Source: Pelomonas sp051857475
GTDB lineage: Bacteria > Pseudomonadota > Gammaproteobacteria > Burkholderiales > Burkholderiaceae_C
Length of the DNA: 64,000 bases
NCBI RefSeq assembly: GCF_051857475.1
Contig: NZ_JBPZGZ010000001.1
Span: forward strand, 620,001-684,000
Direction: 5' to 3'
Below are positions 35,651 to 44,745 of the stretch, piece by piece (the first letter of the stretch is position 1; every line of letters begins with the position of its first letter). The notes beneath the pieces are model-generated. The model worked only from the letters and a program-made list of their open reading frames with translations, was not told where the DNA came from and did not search any database. The position numbers were made by a program, and so were the translations under genes.

Positions 35651-36817
35651 ATGACGCGTGCAACGCTGACCCTGACCGCATTGACCCTGGCCCTGACGCT
35701 GGCCCTGACCGCCTGCAACAAGGGTGGCAAGCCGGATGACAAGTCGGCCGCGGACAAGCCCTCAGCCCCGCTGTTGCTCGCGCCCGAGGATGTGCGCCAA
35801 GTCACCCAGAGCGGCCTGATCGGTTCCCCCGTCATCTCGGGCGCCATCCAGCCGGCCCGCCGCGCCGACCTGCGCGCCGAAGTGGCCGCCGTGGTGCTGC
35901 AGATCGCCAAGGACAACGGCGAACGCGTGCGTGCGGGTGATCTCATCATCCGCATCGACCCGACCTCCATCCGCGACGCGGCCACATCGGCCGACGAAGG
36001 CCTGCGTGCCGCCCAGCAAAGCTTCGAGCAGACCGAACGCGTGCTGGCCCGCCAGCGCACGCTGAACCAGCAGGGCATGATCTCCACGCAGGCCCTGGAA
36101 GACGCCGAAGTGCGCCGCAACGCGGCCCAGAGCGAACTGGCCGCTGCCAAGGCTCGCATGGTCACGGCTCGCCAGCAGGTCTCGCGCACCGAGGTCCGCG
36201 CGCCGTTCGACGGTGTCGTCAGCGAGCGCAAGGTCTCGGTCGGCGACACGGTGCAGGTCGGTCGCGAGCTGATCAAGGTCATCGACCCCGCCTCCATGCG
36301 CTTCGAAGGCCAGGTTTCGGCCGACCGCCTGGGTGAGCTCAAGCTGGGCCAGCGCGTCGCCTTCCGCATCAACGGCTTCGGCGACGACGAGTTCCACGGC
36401 AAGCTGGCGCGCATCGACGCCTCCGCCAACGCGACGACGCGCCAGGTCGAGCTGATCGCCAATTTCGAGGATGCCTCCAAGGCGCCGCAGGTAGCCGGTC
36501 TCTACGCGGAAGGCCGCGTCGAGAGCACCGACCGCCGCGCCCTGGTGCTGGCCGAGGGTTCGGTGCTGCGCGAGGGTGACACCGCCTTCGTCTGGAAGCT
36601 CGCCGGCGACAAGCTCAAGAAGACCACCGTGACGCTGGGCGAGCGCGACGAGCGCCGCGGCGAGATCGTCATCGCCACCGGCCTGGCCCTGGGCGACGAA
36701 GTGCTGCGCAATCCCAGCAGCAACCTGAAGGACGGCGCGCCGCTGCAGCGCGTCAAGCCCGGCGCCGGCGCCGCATCGGCTGTCGCGGCAGCACCTGCCC
36801 CGGCGGCCAGCAAGTAA
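35651..36817 (+). CDS. RND efflux membrane fusion lipoprotein
   Basis: A 388-residue periplasmic adaptor of the AcrA/MexE class. A signal peptide ends in the lipobox LALTAC (Cys22), so it is probably a lipoprotein. The barrel-sandwich half RADLRAEVAAVVLQIAKDNG and the partner half VRAPFDGVVSERKVSVGDTVQ flank a helical hairpin. The signal sequence is built of repeated Leu-Thr-Leu-Ala units. It starts 15 nt before the permease gene; no outer-membrane channel gene is adjacent. Confidence 0.92.
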   Translation: MTRATLTLTALTLALTLALTACNKGGKPDDKSAADKPSAPLLLAPEDVRQVTQSGLIGSPVISGAIQPARRADLRAEVAAVVLQIAKDNGERVRAGDLIIRIDPTSIRDAATSADEGLRAAQQSFEQTERVLARQRTLNQQGMISTQALEDAEVRRNAAQSELAAAKARMVTARQQVSRTEVRAPFDGVVSERKVSVGDTVQVGRELIKVIDPASMRFEGQVSADRLGELKLGQRVAFRINGFGDDEFHGKLARIDASANATTRQVELIANFEDASKAPQVAGLYAEGRVESTDRRALVLAEGSVLREGDTAFVWKLAGDKLKKTTVTLGERDERRGEIVIATGLALGDEVLRNPSSNLKDGAPLQRVKPGAGAASAVAAAPAPAASK

Positions 36818-36832
36818 GCAGGAGGTCGCGAG

Positions 36833-39800
36833 ATGTTCCTCTCCAACTTCAGTATCAGCCGGCCGGTCGCCACCGTCGTGATGGTCATCGGCCTCATGCT
36901 GATGGGCCTCATCGCGCTGTCCAAGCTGCGCGTCAACCAGTTCCCGGACGTCGAGCCGCCGGTGCTGGTCATCAACATCCCTTACCCCGGCGCCTCGCCC
37001 GAGACGGTTGAGCGCGAGGTCGTCAACCGCATCGAGAAGGCCTTGCAAAGCATCTCGGGCGTGGACCGCTCCAACTCCACCTCGCGCGAGGGCAGTGCCA
37101 CCATCGTGCTGGTCTTCGACTTCTCGAAGAACATGATCGAGGCCGCCGACGAGGTGCGCAACTCCATCAACTCGGTGCGCTACAAGCTGCCGACCGAGAT
37201 CCGCGAACCCATCATCACGCGCGCCGACCCCGGCGCCCAGCCCATCCTGCAGTTGTCGCTGTCCAGCAGTTCGCTGACGCACGCGCAGATCAGCCGCTTG
37301 GCCGAGGACAAGCTGGCCGAGCGCTTCCGCGGCATCGCCGGCGTGTCGGTCGTGACCGTCAACGGCTCGCTGCAGCGCGAGCTGTCCATCCTGCTGCGCG
37401 CCGAAAAGCTGCGCGAGTTCGGCGTCTCCGTCACCGAAGTGCTCGGTGCGGTGCGCGCCCAGAACACGACCGCACCGGTCGGCAAGGTGCGCGGTGCGCT
37501 GGAAGACCAGAGCATCCGCCTGCTCGGCCGCCTGGCCTCGCCCAGCGAGTTCGAGCAGATGATCATCAAGCGCACGGGCAGCAACGTCATCCGCCTGGGC
37601 CAGATCGCCGAGGTCAAGGACGGCTTCGCCGAGATGAGCGGCTACTCGCTGCGCAACGGCCGTCCCAACGTTGGCATCTCCATCACGCGCTCGCGTGACG
37701 CGTCCACCGTCAGCGTCGCCAACGACGCGCGCAAGCTGGTCGACGAGATCAAGAAGGAGCTGCCCGCCGGCACGACGCTGGAGGTCACCCAGGATGGCGG
37801 CAAGGACGCCGAGAACAGCCTGCACAACGTCACCGACGCGCTGGTGTTCGGCGCCGGCCTGACCATCTTCGTCGTCTACGCCTTCCTGAACAGCTGGCGC
37901 TCGACGCTGATCACGGCGCTGTCCCTGCCCACTTCGGTGCTGGCGGCCTTCATCGCGGTTTGGGTGATGGGCTTCTCGCTGAACTTCATGAGCCTGCTGG
38001 GCCTGTCCCTGGCTATCGGCGTGCTCATCGACGACGCCATCGTGGTGCGGGAGAACATCGTGCGGCACATGGAGCGCGGCAGCGACCGCGTCACCGCGGC
38101 ACGCGAGGGCACGGCCGAGATCGGCTTGGCCGTCGCGGCGACCACGTTTGCCATCATCGCCGTCTTCGTGCCCGTCGCCTTCATGGGCAACGGCCCTGGC
38201 CAGTGGTTCAAGCCCTTCGCGCTGACCGTCGTCGCCTCCGTCGCCGTGTCGCTGATCATCAGCTTCACGCTGGATCCGATGCTGTCGGCCTACTGGGGCG
38301 ACCCCCCGGGCTACCACGAGCAGCCCAAAAAGGGCTTCGGCAAGCTGCTGCAGCACTTCAACCACTGGTTCGACGGCGTCGCCAACGGCTATGGCCATGT
38401 CATCGCCTGGGCCCTGCATCACCGTCGCTGGATGGCGGCCTTCGCCGTGGTCAGCTTCGTCGGTGCCATCGCGCTGCAGGCCACGGTGGGCGGTTCCAGC
38501 TTCCTGCCCCAGGCCGACGCCGGCTTCCTGGCCGTCGACGTGCGCAGCCCCGCCTCCAGCAGCCTGGACTACTCCAAGCTCAAGCTCGATGCCGCCGCGG
38601 CACTCGCCTCGACGATGAAGGAAACCAAGGCCACCATGGCCTACCCGAACGCCAGCGGCGGCCGCATCTACATCGACATCGGCAAGAGCACGGAGCGCCA
38701 GCGCTCCGCGGCCCTGATCGCCAAGGAGCTGCGCGAGAAAGTCGCCCGTCTCGTCGGCGCCGAATACGTCGTGCTGGACGACCTGAACAACGGCGCGCAG
38801 AAGCCGGTGCAGATCCGCTTCTATGGCACCGACACGCGCAAGCTGCAGGAGATCACGCAGGAGTTCCAGAAGACCATGCAGGGCATCAAGGGCGCCGTCG
38901 ACGTCGGTTACTCCGAGCAGGACCCGCAGAACGAGCTGCAGATCGAGCTCGACCGCGGCCTGGCCAACCAGCTCGGCATCTCGGTGAATGACGCTGCACA
39001 GTCCCTGCGCGTGGCCTTTGCCGGCGTCGAGGCCGGCGACTGGGTCGACCCGACCGGCGAGACGCGCGACGTGGCCATCCGCCTTCACCCGAGCGATCGC
39101 GTGGACGCGGCCAACATCGAGCGCCTGCCCATCGCCGTCTCGGGCACCAACCGCATGGTGCCGCTGGACCAGATCGCCACCGTCACCATGGGCAAGGGCC
39201 CGGGCCAGATCCAGCACGGCGACGGCAAGCGCACCATCACCGTCAGCGCCAACGCACAGGGTCGTTCGCCCGGCGAGATCACGACCGAGGCCGTCAAGCT
39301 GGCCAAGGCCATCAACTTCCCGCCCGGCTTCGGCATCGAGCTGGCCGGCTCGGCGCGCGACCAGCAGGTCGTCTTCACGGCCATGATCACGGCGCTGCTG
39401 AGCGGCATCGCGCTGATGTACTTTGTGCTCGTGATCCAGTTCAACAGCTTCACGGCGCCGCTGGGCGTCATGCTGTCGCTGCCGCTGAGCCTGATCGGCG
39501 TCGTGCTGGCCCTCATCCTGACCGGCGGCACGCTGAACCTGATGAGCCTCATCGGCGTCATCATGCTGATGGGCCTGGTGGCCAAGAACGCCATCCTGCT
39601 GTTGGACGCCACGCGCCAGGAGGAGAAGGCGGGCGTGGATCGCGAGGAGGCGCTGATGCATGCGGGGCGCAAGCGCTTCCGCCCCATCCTGATGACGACC
39701 CTCGCGCTGATCGCCGGCATGATGCCGGTCGCCATCGGCGTGGGCGAGGGCGGTGAGTTCTACCGACCGATGGCGGTGGCCATCATCGGCGGCACCATCA

Positions 39801-40048
39801 CGTCGACGCTGCTGACCCTGCTGATCGTGCCGACCTTCTACGACAGCATCGAGATCGCCCGCGACCATGCGCTGGCCAAGTTCCACCGCCGCACGCCGCG
39901 CTTCACGATGGTCGGCGCCTTTGTGCTGACGCTGATCGAAGCCCTGCTGGCCCTGGTGCTGCTGCGCTTCTTGTTCCGCCTCGTCGTCAAGCTCGGCCGT
40001 CTCGTGACCGGCCGCCGCGTGACGGTCACACCAGCCGCCCAGGGTTGA
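36833..40048 (+). CDS. RND-family efflux permease (HAE1/AcrB-like)
   Basis: A 1071-residue inner-membrane proton-driven exporter. It starts FLSNFSISRPVATVVMVIGL and shows the two-fold repeat of 12 helices with large periplasmic loops. GLSLAIGVLIDDAIVVRENIVRH carries the paired aspartates of helix 4 for proton relay. The MexF/MdtBC-like features suggest small-molecule export, but the substrate cannot be read from sequence. Its end overlaps the convergent FAD-oxidase gene by 23 nt. Confidence 0.94.
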   Translation: MFLSNFSISRPVATVVMVIGLMLMGLIALSKLRVNQFPDVEPPVLVINIPYPGASPETVEREVVNRIEKALQSISGVDRSNSTSREGSATIVLVFDFSKNMIEAADEVRNSINSVRYKLPTEIREPIITRADPGAQPILQLSLSSSSLTHAQISRLAEDKLAERFRGIAGVSVVTVNGSLQRELSILLRAEKLREFGVSVTEVLGAVRAQNTTAPVGKVRGALEDQSIRLLGRLASPSEFEQMIIKRTGSNVIRLGQIAEVKDGFAEMSGYSLRNGRPNVGISITRSRDASTVSVANDARKLVDEIKKELPAGTTLEVTQDGGKDAENSLHNVTDALVFGAGLTIFVVYAFLNSWRSTLITALSLPTSVLAAFIAVWVMGFSLNFMSLLGLSLAIGVLIDDAIVVRENIVRHMERGSDRVTAAREGTAEIGLAVAATTFAIIAVFVPVAFMGNGPGQWFKPFALTVVASVAVSLIISFTLDPMLSAYWGDPPGYHEQPKKGFGKLLQHFNHWFDGVANGYGHVIAWALHHRRWMAAFAVVSFVGAIALQATVGGSSFLPQADAGFLAVDVRSPASSSLDYSKLKLDAAAALASTMKETKATMAYPNASGGRIYIDIGKSTERQRSAALIAKELREKVARLVGAEYVVLDDLNNGAQKPVQIRFYGTDTRKLQEITQEFQKTMQGIKGAVDVGYSEQDPQNELQIELDRGLANQLGISVNDAAQSLRVAFAGVEAGDWVDPTGETRDVAIRLHPSDRVDAANIERLPIAVSGTNRMVPLDQIATVTMGKGPGQIQHGDGKRTITVSANAQGRSPGEITTEAVKLAKAINFPPGFGIELAGSARDQQVVFTAMITALLSGIALMYFVLVIQFNSFTAPLGVMLSLPLSLIGVVLALILTGGTLNLMSLIGVIMLMGLVAKNAILLLDATRQEEKAGVDREEALMHAGRKRFRPILMTTLALIAGMMPVAIGVGEGGEFYRPMAVAIIGGTITSTLLTLLIVPTFYDSIEIARDHALAKFHRRTPRFTMVGAFVLTLIEALLALVLLRFLFRLVVKLGRLVTGRRVTVTPAAQG

Positions 40049-41429
40049 GCAGATCGAGCGGGTCCAGGGCCCGCTTGATCGCCCGCATCAGCGCGAGGGC
40101 CGTCGGGTCCTTGCGCTGTGCCAGCTCCTCGCGCTTGAGCCGGCCGATGCCATGCTCGGCCGAGATCGAGCCGCCGCGCTGCTGCACGGCGTCGTAGACG
40201 AGTTCGTTGATGGCCACCTCATGCGCGGCCAGGAACTCCGCCGGCGCCACGCCAACCGGGGCCTGCACGTTGTAGTGCAGATTGCCGTCGCCCAGGTGGC
40301 CAAAGTCGATGACATCAATGCCCGGCAGATACGCAGCCAGGGCCGCATCCATTTCGGCCACAAAGCCCGGGATGGCCGACACCGGCAGCGAGATGTCGTG
40401 CTTGATGTTGAGCCCCGCCTGGGCCTGGGCCAGCGGGATGGACTCGCGCAAATGCCAGAAGGCCCTGGCCTGCTGCAGGTTCTGGGCGATGGCAGCGTTC
40501 TGCACGCAGCCACGCTCGACGGCGGCCTCCAGCAGGCCTTCGAAGACGGCGCGCGCATGCTCCGCGCTCTCGGCGTCGGATAGCTCCAGCAGCACAGTCC
40601 ATTCCGCCGGCCCCAGCGGTTGCGCCAATTGCGGCAATTCGCGCGCGACGAGGGCCAGCGAGGCCCTGTTCATCACCTCGAAGCCGGTCAGCGCATCGCC
40701 GGCGCGTTCTCGCGCCAGGCCGAGCAGGGCGACCGCGCCGTCCAGTGAATCGCAGGCTGCCAACGCAGTCAGACGCTCCTTGGGTTGCGGATAGAGCTTC
40801 ATCGTCGCGGTCGTGATGATGCCCAGCGTCCCCTCGCTGCCGATGAAGAGGTCGCGCAGGTCATAGCCGGTGTTGTCCTTGCGCAGGCCCGACAGACCTT
40901 GCCAGACCTCGCCGGTGGCGGTCACGACCTCCAGCCCCAGGCAGAGCTCGCGCGCATTGCCATAACGCAGCACCTGGGTGCCGCCGGCATTGGTCGCCAG
41001 GTTGCCACCCAGGGTGCAGGAGCCCTCGGCGGCGAGGCTGAGGGGGAAGAGCATTCCGGCTTGGGCGGCTGCGGCCTGCACCTCGGCCAGCACGCAGCCG
41101 GCCTCGGCCGTCAGGCTGGCATTGGCGATATCGATGCCGCGCACCCGCTTCATGCGCGACAGGCTCAGCACCAGTTGGCCGCCGCTGTCGTCGGGCGTCG
41201 AGCCGCCGACGAGACCCGTGTTGCCGCCCTGGGGCACGACGGCCACGCGGTGCTCGTGGCACAGGTGCATCACCGCCGCGACCTCTTCAGTCGACGCCGG
41301 CCGCGCCACGGCCAGGGCCTTGCCGACATAGCGCTTGCGCCAGTCGTTTTCGTAGGCCGACAGGTCGCCGCCCGTCAGCAGGCCGGCCTCGCCGAGCCGC
41401 TCGCGCAGCGCGTCGAGGAAGGCGTTCAT
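40026..41429 (-). CDS. FAD-linked oxidase (GlcD / D-2-hydroxyacid dehydrogenase type)
   Basis: A 467-residue flavoprotein with a PCMH FAD-binding domain: VVPQGGNTGLVGGSTPDDSG and LGGNLATNAGGTQVLRYGNAR. The C-terminal FAD-oxidase domain has DVIDFGHLGDGNLHYNV and SAEHGIGRLKRE, with the metal/substrate histidines. The closest described groups are D-2-hydroxyglutarate and D-lactate dehydrogenases; the substrate is not determined. It overlaps the DUF2069 gene by 4 nt. Confidence 0.9.
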   Translation of the reverse strand: MNAFLDALRERLGEAGLLTGGDLSAYENDWRKRYVGKALAVARPASTEEVAAVMHLCHEHRVAVVPQGGNTGLVGGSTPDDSGGQLVLSLSRMKRVRGIDIANASLTAEAGCVLAEVQAAAAQAGMLFPLSLAAEGSCTLGGNLATNAGGTQVLRYGNARELCLGLEVVTATGEVWQGLSGLRKDNTGYDLRDLFIGSEGTLGIITTATMKLYPQPKERLTALAACDSLDGAVALLGLARERAGDALTGFEVMNRASLALVARELPQLAQPLGPAEWTVLLELSDAESAEHARAVFEGLLEAAVERGCVQNAAIAQNLQQARAFWHLRESIPLAQAQAGLNIKHDISLPVSAIPGFVAEMDAALAAYLPGIDVIDFGHLGDGNLHYNVQAPVGVAPAEFLAAHEVAINELVYDAVQQRGGSISAEHGIGRLKREELAQRKDPTALALMRAIKRALDPLDLLNPGRLV

Positions 41430-41806
41430 GCCGCCTTGGCCGCCGCCAGCCTTTGGCGGATCTGGGCCGTGCAGGCCGTGAAGACGACGGTGCTCAACAC
41501 CACCTCACCCAGCGCTAGCCATTGGCCGAGGCCGCCCTCGCTGGTCGAGCGCACCAGGCCTTCCAGCACATAGAGCCAGACGAACAGCGCCACCCAGCGG
41601 TAGGTGTACATGCGATAGCGCCACAGGCCCAGCGGCGCCGGCAGCAGTGGCAGCACCTTCAGAGCCAGGGTGCCGCGGCCGGTCGGCGCCAGCCACAGCT
41701 CCCAGGCCAGGCAGAGCAGGATGAGGGCGGTGACGGAGGCCACGGCGAGGTTGCGCGACAGCTTCTCGGCGGCTGTCGGTTCGGTGCGTTCGAGGGCAGG
41801 GGACAT
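41426..41806 (-). CDS. DUF2069 family membrane protein
   Basis: A 126-residue protein with about four helices (VASVTALILLCLAWELWLA; LALKVLPLLPAPLGLWRYR; WVALFVWLYVLEGLVRS; a last one near LALGEVVLSTVVFTACTA). This pattern fits DUF2069. No function is known. It is coupled to the FAD oxidase by ATGA overlap and is divergent from the YihY gene with only 21 bp between starts. Confidence 0.83.
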   Translation of the reverse strand: MSPALERTEPTAAEKLSRNLAVASVTALILLCLAWELWLAPTGRGTLALKVLPLLPAPLGLWRYRMYTYRWVALFVWLYVLEGLVRSTSEGGLGQWLALGEVVLSTVVFTACTAQIRQRLAAAKAA

Positions 41807-41827
41807 AGCTGCGGCATCATAGAAGCC

Positions 41828-43126
41828 ATGTCAGAGACACCCGTTCCGCCCGCCGCGCCCGCCAACACGGACAACCCCGATGCGCCGCTGGCCCGCAACC
41901 CCATCGCGTTCGCCAGCGACTTCATCACCGAGCTGCTGGCCTGGCCCTGGTTGCAGACCCTGCACACCTTCCGCCAGCGTTTCCGCGAAGAGAAGCTCGG
42001 CCTCACCGCCGGCAGCCTGACCTTCACGACGCTGATCTCGCTGGTGCCGCTGCTGACGGTCATGCTGGCCATCTTCACGGCCTTCCCGATGTTCTCCAGC
42101 TTCCAGGCCGCGCTGGAGCAGTACTTCCTGAAGAGCCTGATCCCACCCAATATCGCCAAGCCGGTGCTGGCGTCGCTGACGCAATTCGCGGCCAAGGCCA
42201 ACAAGCTGGGCGTCGTCGGCCTGGTCGCCCTGGGTGTCACGGCCCTGGCCCTGATGCTGACCATCGACCGCACGCTGAACGCCATCTGGCGCGTCAAGCG
42301 GCCCCGGCCCATGGCCCAGCGCGTCCTCGTCTACTGGGCGGCGCTGACCCTGGGCCCGCTGCTGCTGGGCGGCAGCCTGACCCTGACCAGCTATGCCATC
42401 AGCGTGGGCCAGGGTTATCTCACGGCCATGCCCGCCGCCATGTCCACGACCTTGGGCAGCGCCGACGTGGTGCTGTTCGGCCTGGCCATGGCCGGGCTCT
42501 TCCACTATGTGCCCAACACCCATGTGCGCTGGCGCCATGCGCTGATCGGCGGCGCCTTCGTGTCCATAGGCTTCTCGCTGGCGAAGTCGCTGCTGGCCTG
42601 GTACGTCAAGCAGGTGCCGACCTATTCGACGCTGTACGGCGCCTTCGCCACCGTGCCCATCTTCCTGATCTGGATCTACCTTGGCTGGGTCATCGTGCTG
42701 CTGGGGGCCATCCTGGCGGCCAACACGCCCAGCCTGACGGGCCGCCTGCATCTGCGCCCCGACACGCCGGGCCAGCCCATGGCGCTGGCGCTGGAAGTGC
42801 TGCGCGAGCTCTGGCGCGTGCGCGAGGCCGGCCAGCAGGGCTTGTCCTATCTGAGCCTGGCCGTTGCGCTGCGCGTGGACCCGCTGCAGCTCAGCCCCGT
42901 CATCGACAAGCTGCTGGCCATGGACTGGATAGGCCGCCTGGAAGAGGAGGGCGCCCAGCGCCTGGTGCTGCTGTGTTCACCCGAGAAGGCGTTGGCCGAG
43001 CCGCTGGTGGCCGCCTTCCTGGCCGAGCGCCAGGGGCTGCTCGGCAATCTGTGGGCGCAGGGTGACTGGTCCAAGCTGACCTTGGACCGCCTGCTCGTCA
43101 CTGCGGCTGGAAGCCCCCGGACTTGA
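41828..43126 (+). CDS. YihY/BrkB family inner-membrane protein
   Basis: A 432-residue protein with six predicted helices of the YihY/virulence factor BrkB family, once misnamed RNase BN. REEKLGLTAGSLTFTTLISLVPLLTV and the YGAFATVPIFLIWIYLGWVIVLLGA segment are diagnostic. A cytosolic C-terminal extension of about 130 residues resembles a winged helix (LAVALRVDPLQLSPVIDKLLAM). The ATG at 41828 gives the usual N terminus. Its 3' end overlaps the convergent Bug gene by 29 nt. Confidence 0.88.
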   Translation: MSETPVPPAAPANTDNPDAPLARNPIAFASDFITELLAWPWLQTLHTFRQRFREEKLGLTAGSLTFTTLISLVPLLTVMLAIFTAFPMFSSFQAALEQYFLKSLIPPNIAKPVLASLTQFAAKANKLGVVGLVALGVTALALMLTIDRTLNAIWRVKRPRPMAQRVLVYWAALTLGPLLLGGSLTLTSYAISVGQGYLTAMPAAMSTTLGSADVVLFGLAMAGLFHYVPNTHVRWRHALIGGAFVSIGFSLAKSLLAWYVKQVPTYSTLYGAFATVPIFLIWIYLGWVIVLLGAILAANTPSLTGRLHLRPDTPGQPMALALEVLRELWRVREAGQQGLSYLSLAVALRVDPLQLSPVIDKLLAMDWIGRLEEEGAQRLVLLCSPEKALAEPLVAAFLAERQGLLGNLWAQGDWSKLTLDRLLVTAAGSPRT

Positions 43127-44057
43127 TGATCTTGGCCCAGGCCGCCGAGTAGGCGCGTTCGCGGGTCGCGAGCTGGGCGGAGCTCATCATGCCGACCGAC
43201 AGGCCCAGCTCCGTCAGCCGCGCCTTCACGCCGGGTTGGCTGATCACGCCGGCCAGCGCATTCGAGAAGCGCTCGACCGTGGCTGGCGGCGTGCCGGCCG
43301 GCGCGAACAGGCCGTAGTAGGGCAGGTCCTCGAAGCCGGCAATGCCGAGTTCGGCAAAGGTCGTGACCTCGGGCAGCACGCCCTGGCGCTGCTGGCCCAT
43401 GACGGCGACGATCTTCAGCTTCTTCTGCTGGTGGTTGGTGATGAGGTCGGGCACCGAGCCGACGCCGGCGCTGATCTGGTTGCCCAGCATGTCGGCAATC
43501 ATGGGCGCGCTGCCGCGATAGGGCACCGCCAGCAGGTTCAGCCCATTCTTCTCGCCCAGTAGCTTGACCAGGAACTCGGGCACCGACGCCGGTGCCGGCA
43601 CGCCAACATTGCCCTGGCCGCCGTTCTGCTTCTTCACCCAAGCCAGGTAGTCGGGCAGGCTGGCGGCCGGCGTTCCGCCCGAAATCGCAAAGGCATTGGC
43701 GAAGGTGGCAAAGCCCGCCACCGGCACGAAGTCCTTGGCCGGGTCGAAGCCCGGATTCTTCAGCACCAGGGGCAGGATGGAGATGGTGTGGTCGTGGCTG
43801 ACGAAGAAGGTCGTGCCATCGGGCGGCGCCGTCTTCAGCGCCTGGGCCGCGATCTGGCCGCCGGCGCCGGGCCGGTTGTCGACGATGACCGTCGTGCCCA
43901 GCGATGCTTGCAGGGCCTCGCCCAGCAGGCGAGCGATGGCATCGGTGCCGCCACCGGCGGGGAAACCGACCAGCAGCCGGATGGGCTTGTCATCGGCGCG
44001 GCTGGCGAAGGGCAGGGCCGCGAGCGCGGCCAGGGTCGAGCGACGGGAAATCTGCAT
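43098..44057 (-). CDS. Bug/TctC-type tripartite tricarboxylate transporter binding protein
   Basis: A 319-residue periplasmic solute-binding protein. A signal peptide (MQISRRSTLAALAALPFASRA, 21 residues at positions 1-21) has a twin-arginine-like RR but is short. The mature part has IRLLVGFPAGGGTDAIARLL and VIVDNRPGAGGQIAAQALK, the Bug signature. No TctA/TctB membrane genes are nearby, as is common for the many orphan Bug genes of Burkholderiales. The ligand is unknown, probably a carboxylate. Confidence 0.92.
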   Translation of the reverse strand: MQISRRSTLAALAALPFASRADDKPIRLLVGFPAGGGTDAIARLLGEALQASLGTTVIVDNRPGAGGQIAAQALKTAPPDGTTFFVSHDHTISILPLVLKNPGFDPAKDFVPVAGFATFANAFAISGGTPAASLPDYLAWVKKQNGGQGNVGVPAPASVPEFLVKLLGEKNGLNLLAVPYRGSAPMIADMLGNQISAGVGSVPDLITNHQQKKLKIVAVMGQQRQGVLPEVTTFAELGIAGFEDLPYYGLFAPAGTPPATVERFSNALAGVISQPGVKARLTELGLSVGMMSSAQLATRERAYSAAWAKIIKSGGFQPQ

Positions 44058-44085
44058 GCATGCCTCCTGGAGCGGAGGCTGCAGT

Positions 44086-44652
44086 CTACGGATGAAGGAC
44101 CACCAGCAGCGCGGTCGCCGCCGACTTGCTCGCATTGCGGATGGCATGCGGCCCATCGACCGCATAACGCGCCGTCTCGCCGACCTTGAGCTTGCTGGTC
44201 AGCCCGGCGGCCGTCACCTCGAGGCTGCCCGTCAGCACGCTCAGGTGCTCGCGCGAACCGGGCTCGTGGGCTTGCGAATCCAGCACGCCGCCCGGCTGGA
44301 TGCTGAGTTCGTACCACTCGAACTGGCCCGCCAGCTCGATGGGGCCCAGGATGCGCAGCTTGCACAGGCCGTCGGGGCTGGTCAGGCCCGGCGTCGCGTG
44401 GGCGGGCACGGTCTCGATGGCGGGTGCTGCGACGCGCTCGGTGCCCAGCAGCTCGCCCATGTCCACGCCCAGGGCATTGGCCAGCCGCCACACCACGGCC
44501 ACCGTGGGATTGGCCTGGTTGCGCTCGATCTGCGACAACATCGACTTGCTCACGCCGGCCCGCTTGGAGAGATCATCCAGCGACAGGCCCCGGCTGCTGC
44601 GCAAGGCCTGCAGAGCAGCGCCGACGCGGGGCGGTTCGGTGTCCATGTTCAT
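44086..44652 (-). CDS. XRE-family regulator with C-terminal cupin domain
   Basis: A 188-residue repressor-like protein. The N-terminal helix-turn-helix is LSLDDLSKRAGVSKSMLSQI with ERNQANPTVAVVWRLANALG after it. A C-terminal cupin (FEWYELSIQPGGVLDSQAHE, then HLSVLTGSLEV) probably senses a small molecule. It diverges from kbl-tdh across palindromic operators, so it most likely controls threonine catabolism and itself; that is inference. An ATG 2 codons downstream is an alternative start. Confidence 0.9.
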   Translation of the reverse strand: MNMDTEPPRVGAALQALRSSRGLSLDDLSKRAGVSKSMLSQIERNQANPTVAVVWRLANALGVDMGELLGTERVAAPAIETVPAHATPGLTSPDGLCKLRILGPIELAGQFEWYELSIQPGGVLDSQAHEPGSREHLSVLTGSLEVTAAGLTSKLKVGETARYAVDGPHAIRNASKSAATALLVVLHP

Positions 44653-44691
44653 GCTTGACGGCGATAGACGTTTTTCAGATACTGCACGAAA

Positions 44692-44725
44692 GTTCGATAT
44701 ATCGAACACGTTCAATTTACCGAAT
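44692..44725. promoter_or_regulatory. tandem operators between the XRE gene and kbl
   Basis: GTTCGATATATCGAAC (44692-44707) is a perfect 16-bp palindrome. An imperfect copy, GTTCAATTTACCGAAT (44710-44725), follows at an 18-bp step and matches 12 of 16 positions. The local AT richness contrasts with the GC-rich surroundings. The layout suits cooperative binding by the adjacent XRE regulator. Confidence 0.7.
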
Positions 44726-44745
44726 TGTGCATCAGGAGCAGCGCC

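Noticed and set aside
35762..39886. Very long open frame (over 1300 codons) antisense to the RND efflux genes
   Set aside because: It mirrors the codon pattern of the GC-rich RND permease and adaptor genes, spans two genes, and its product is low-complexity (His/Gln/Asp/Ala) with no family match.
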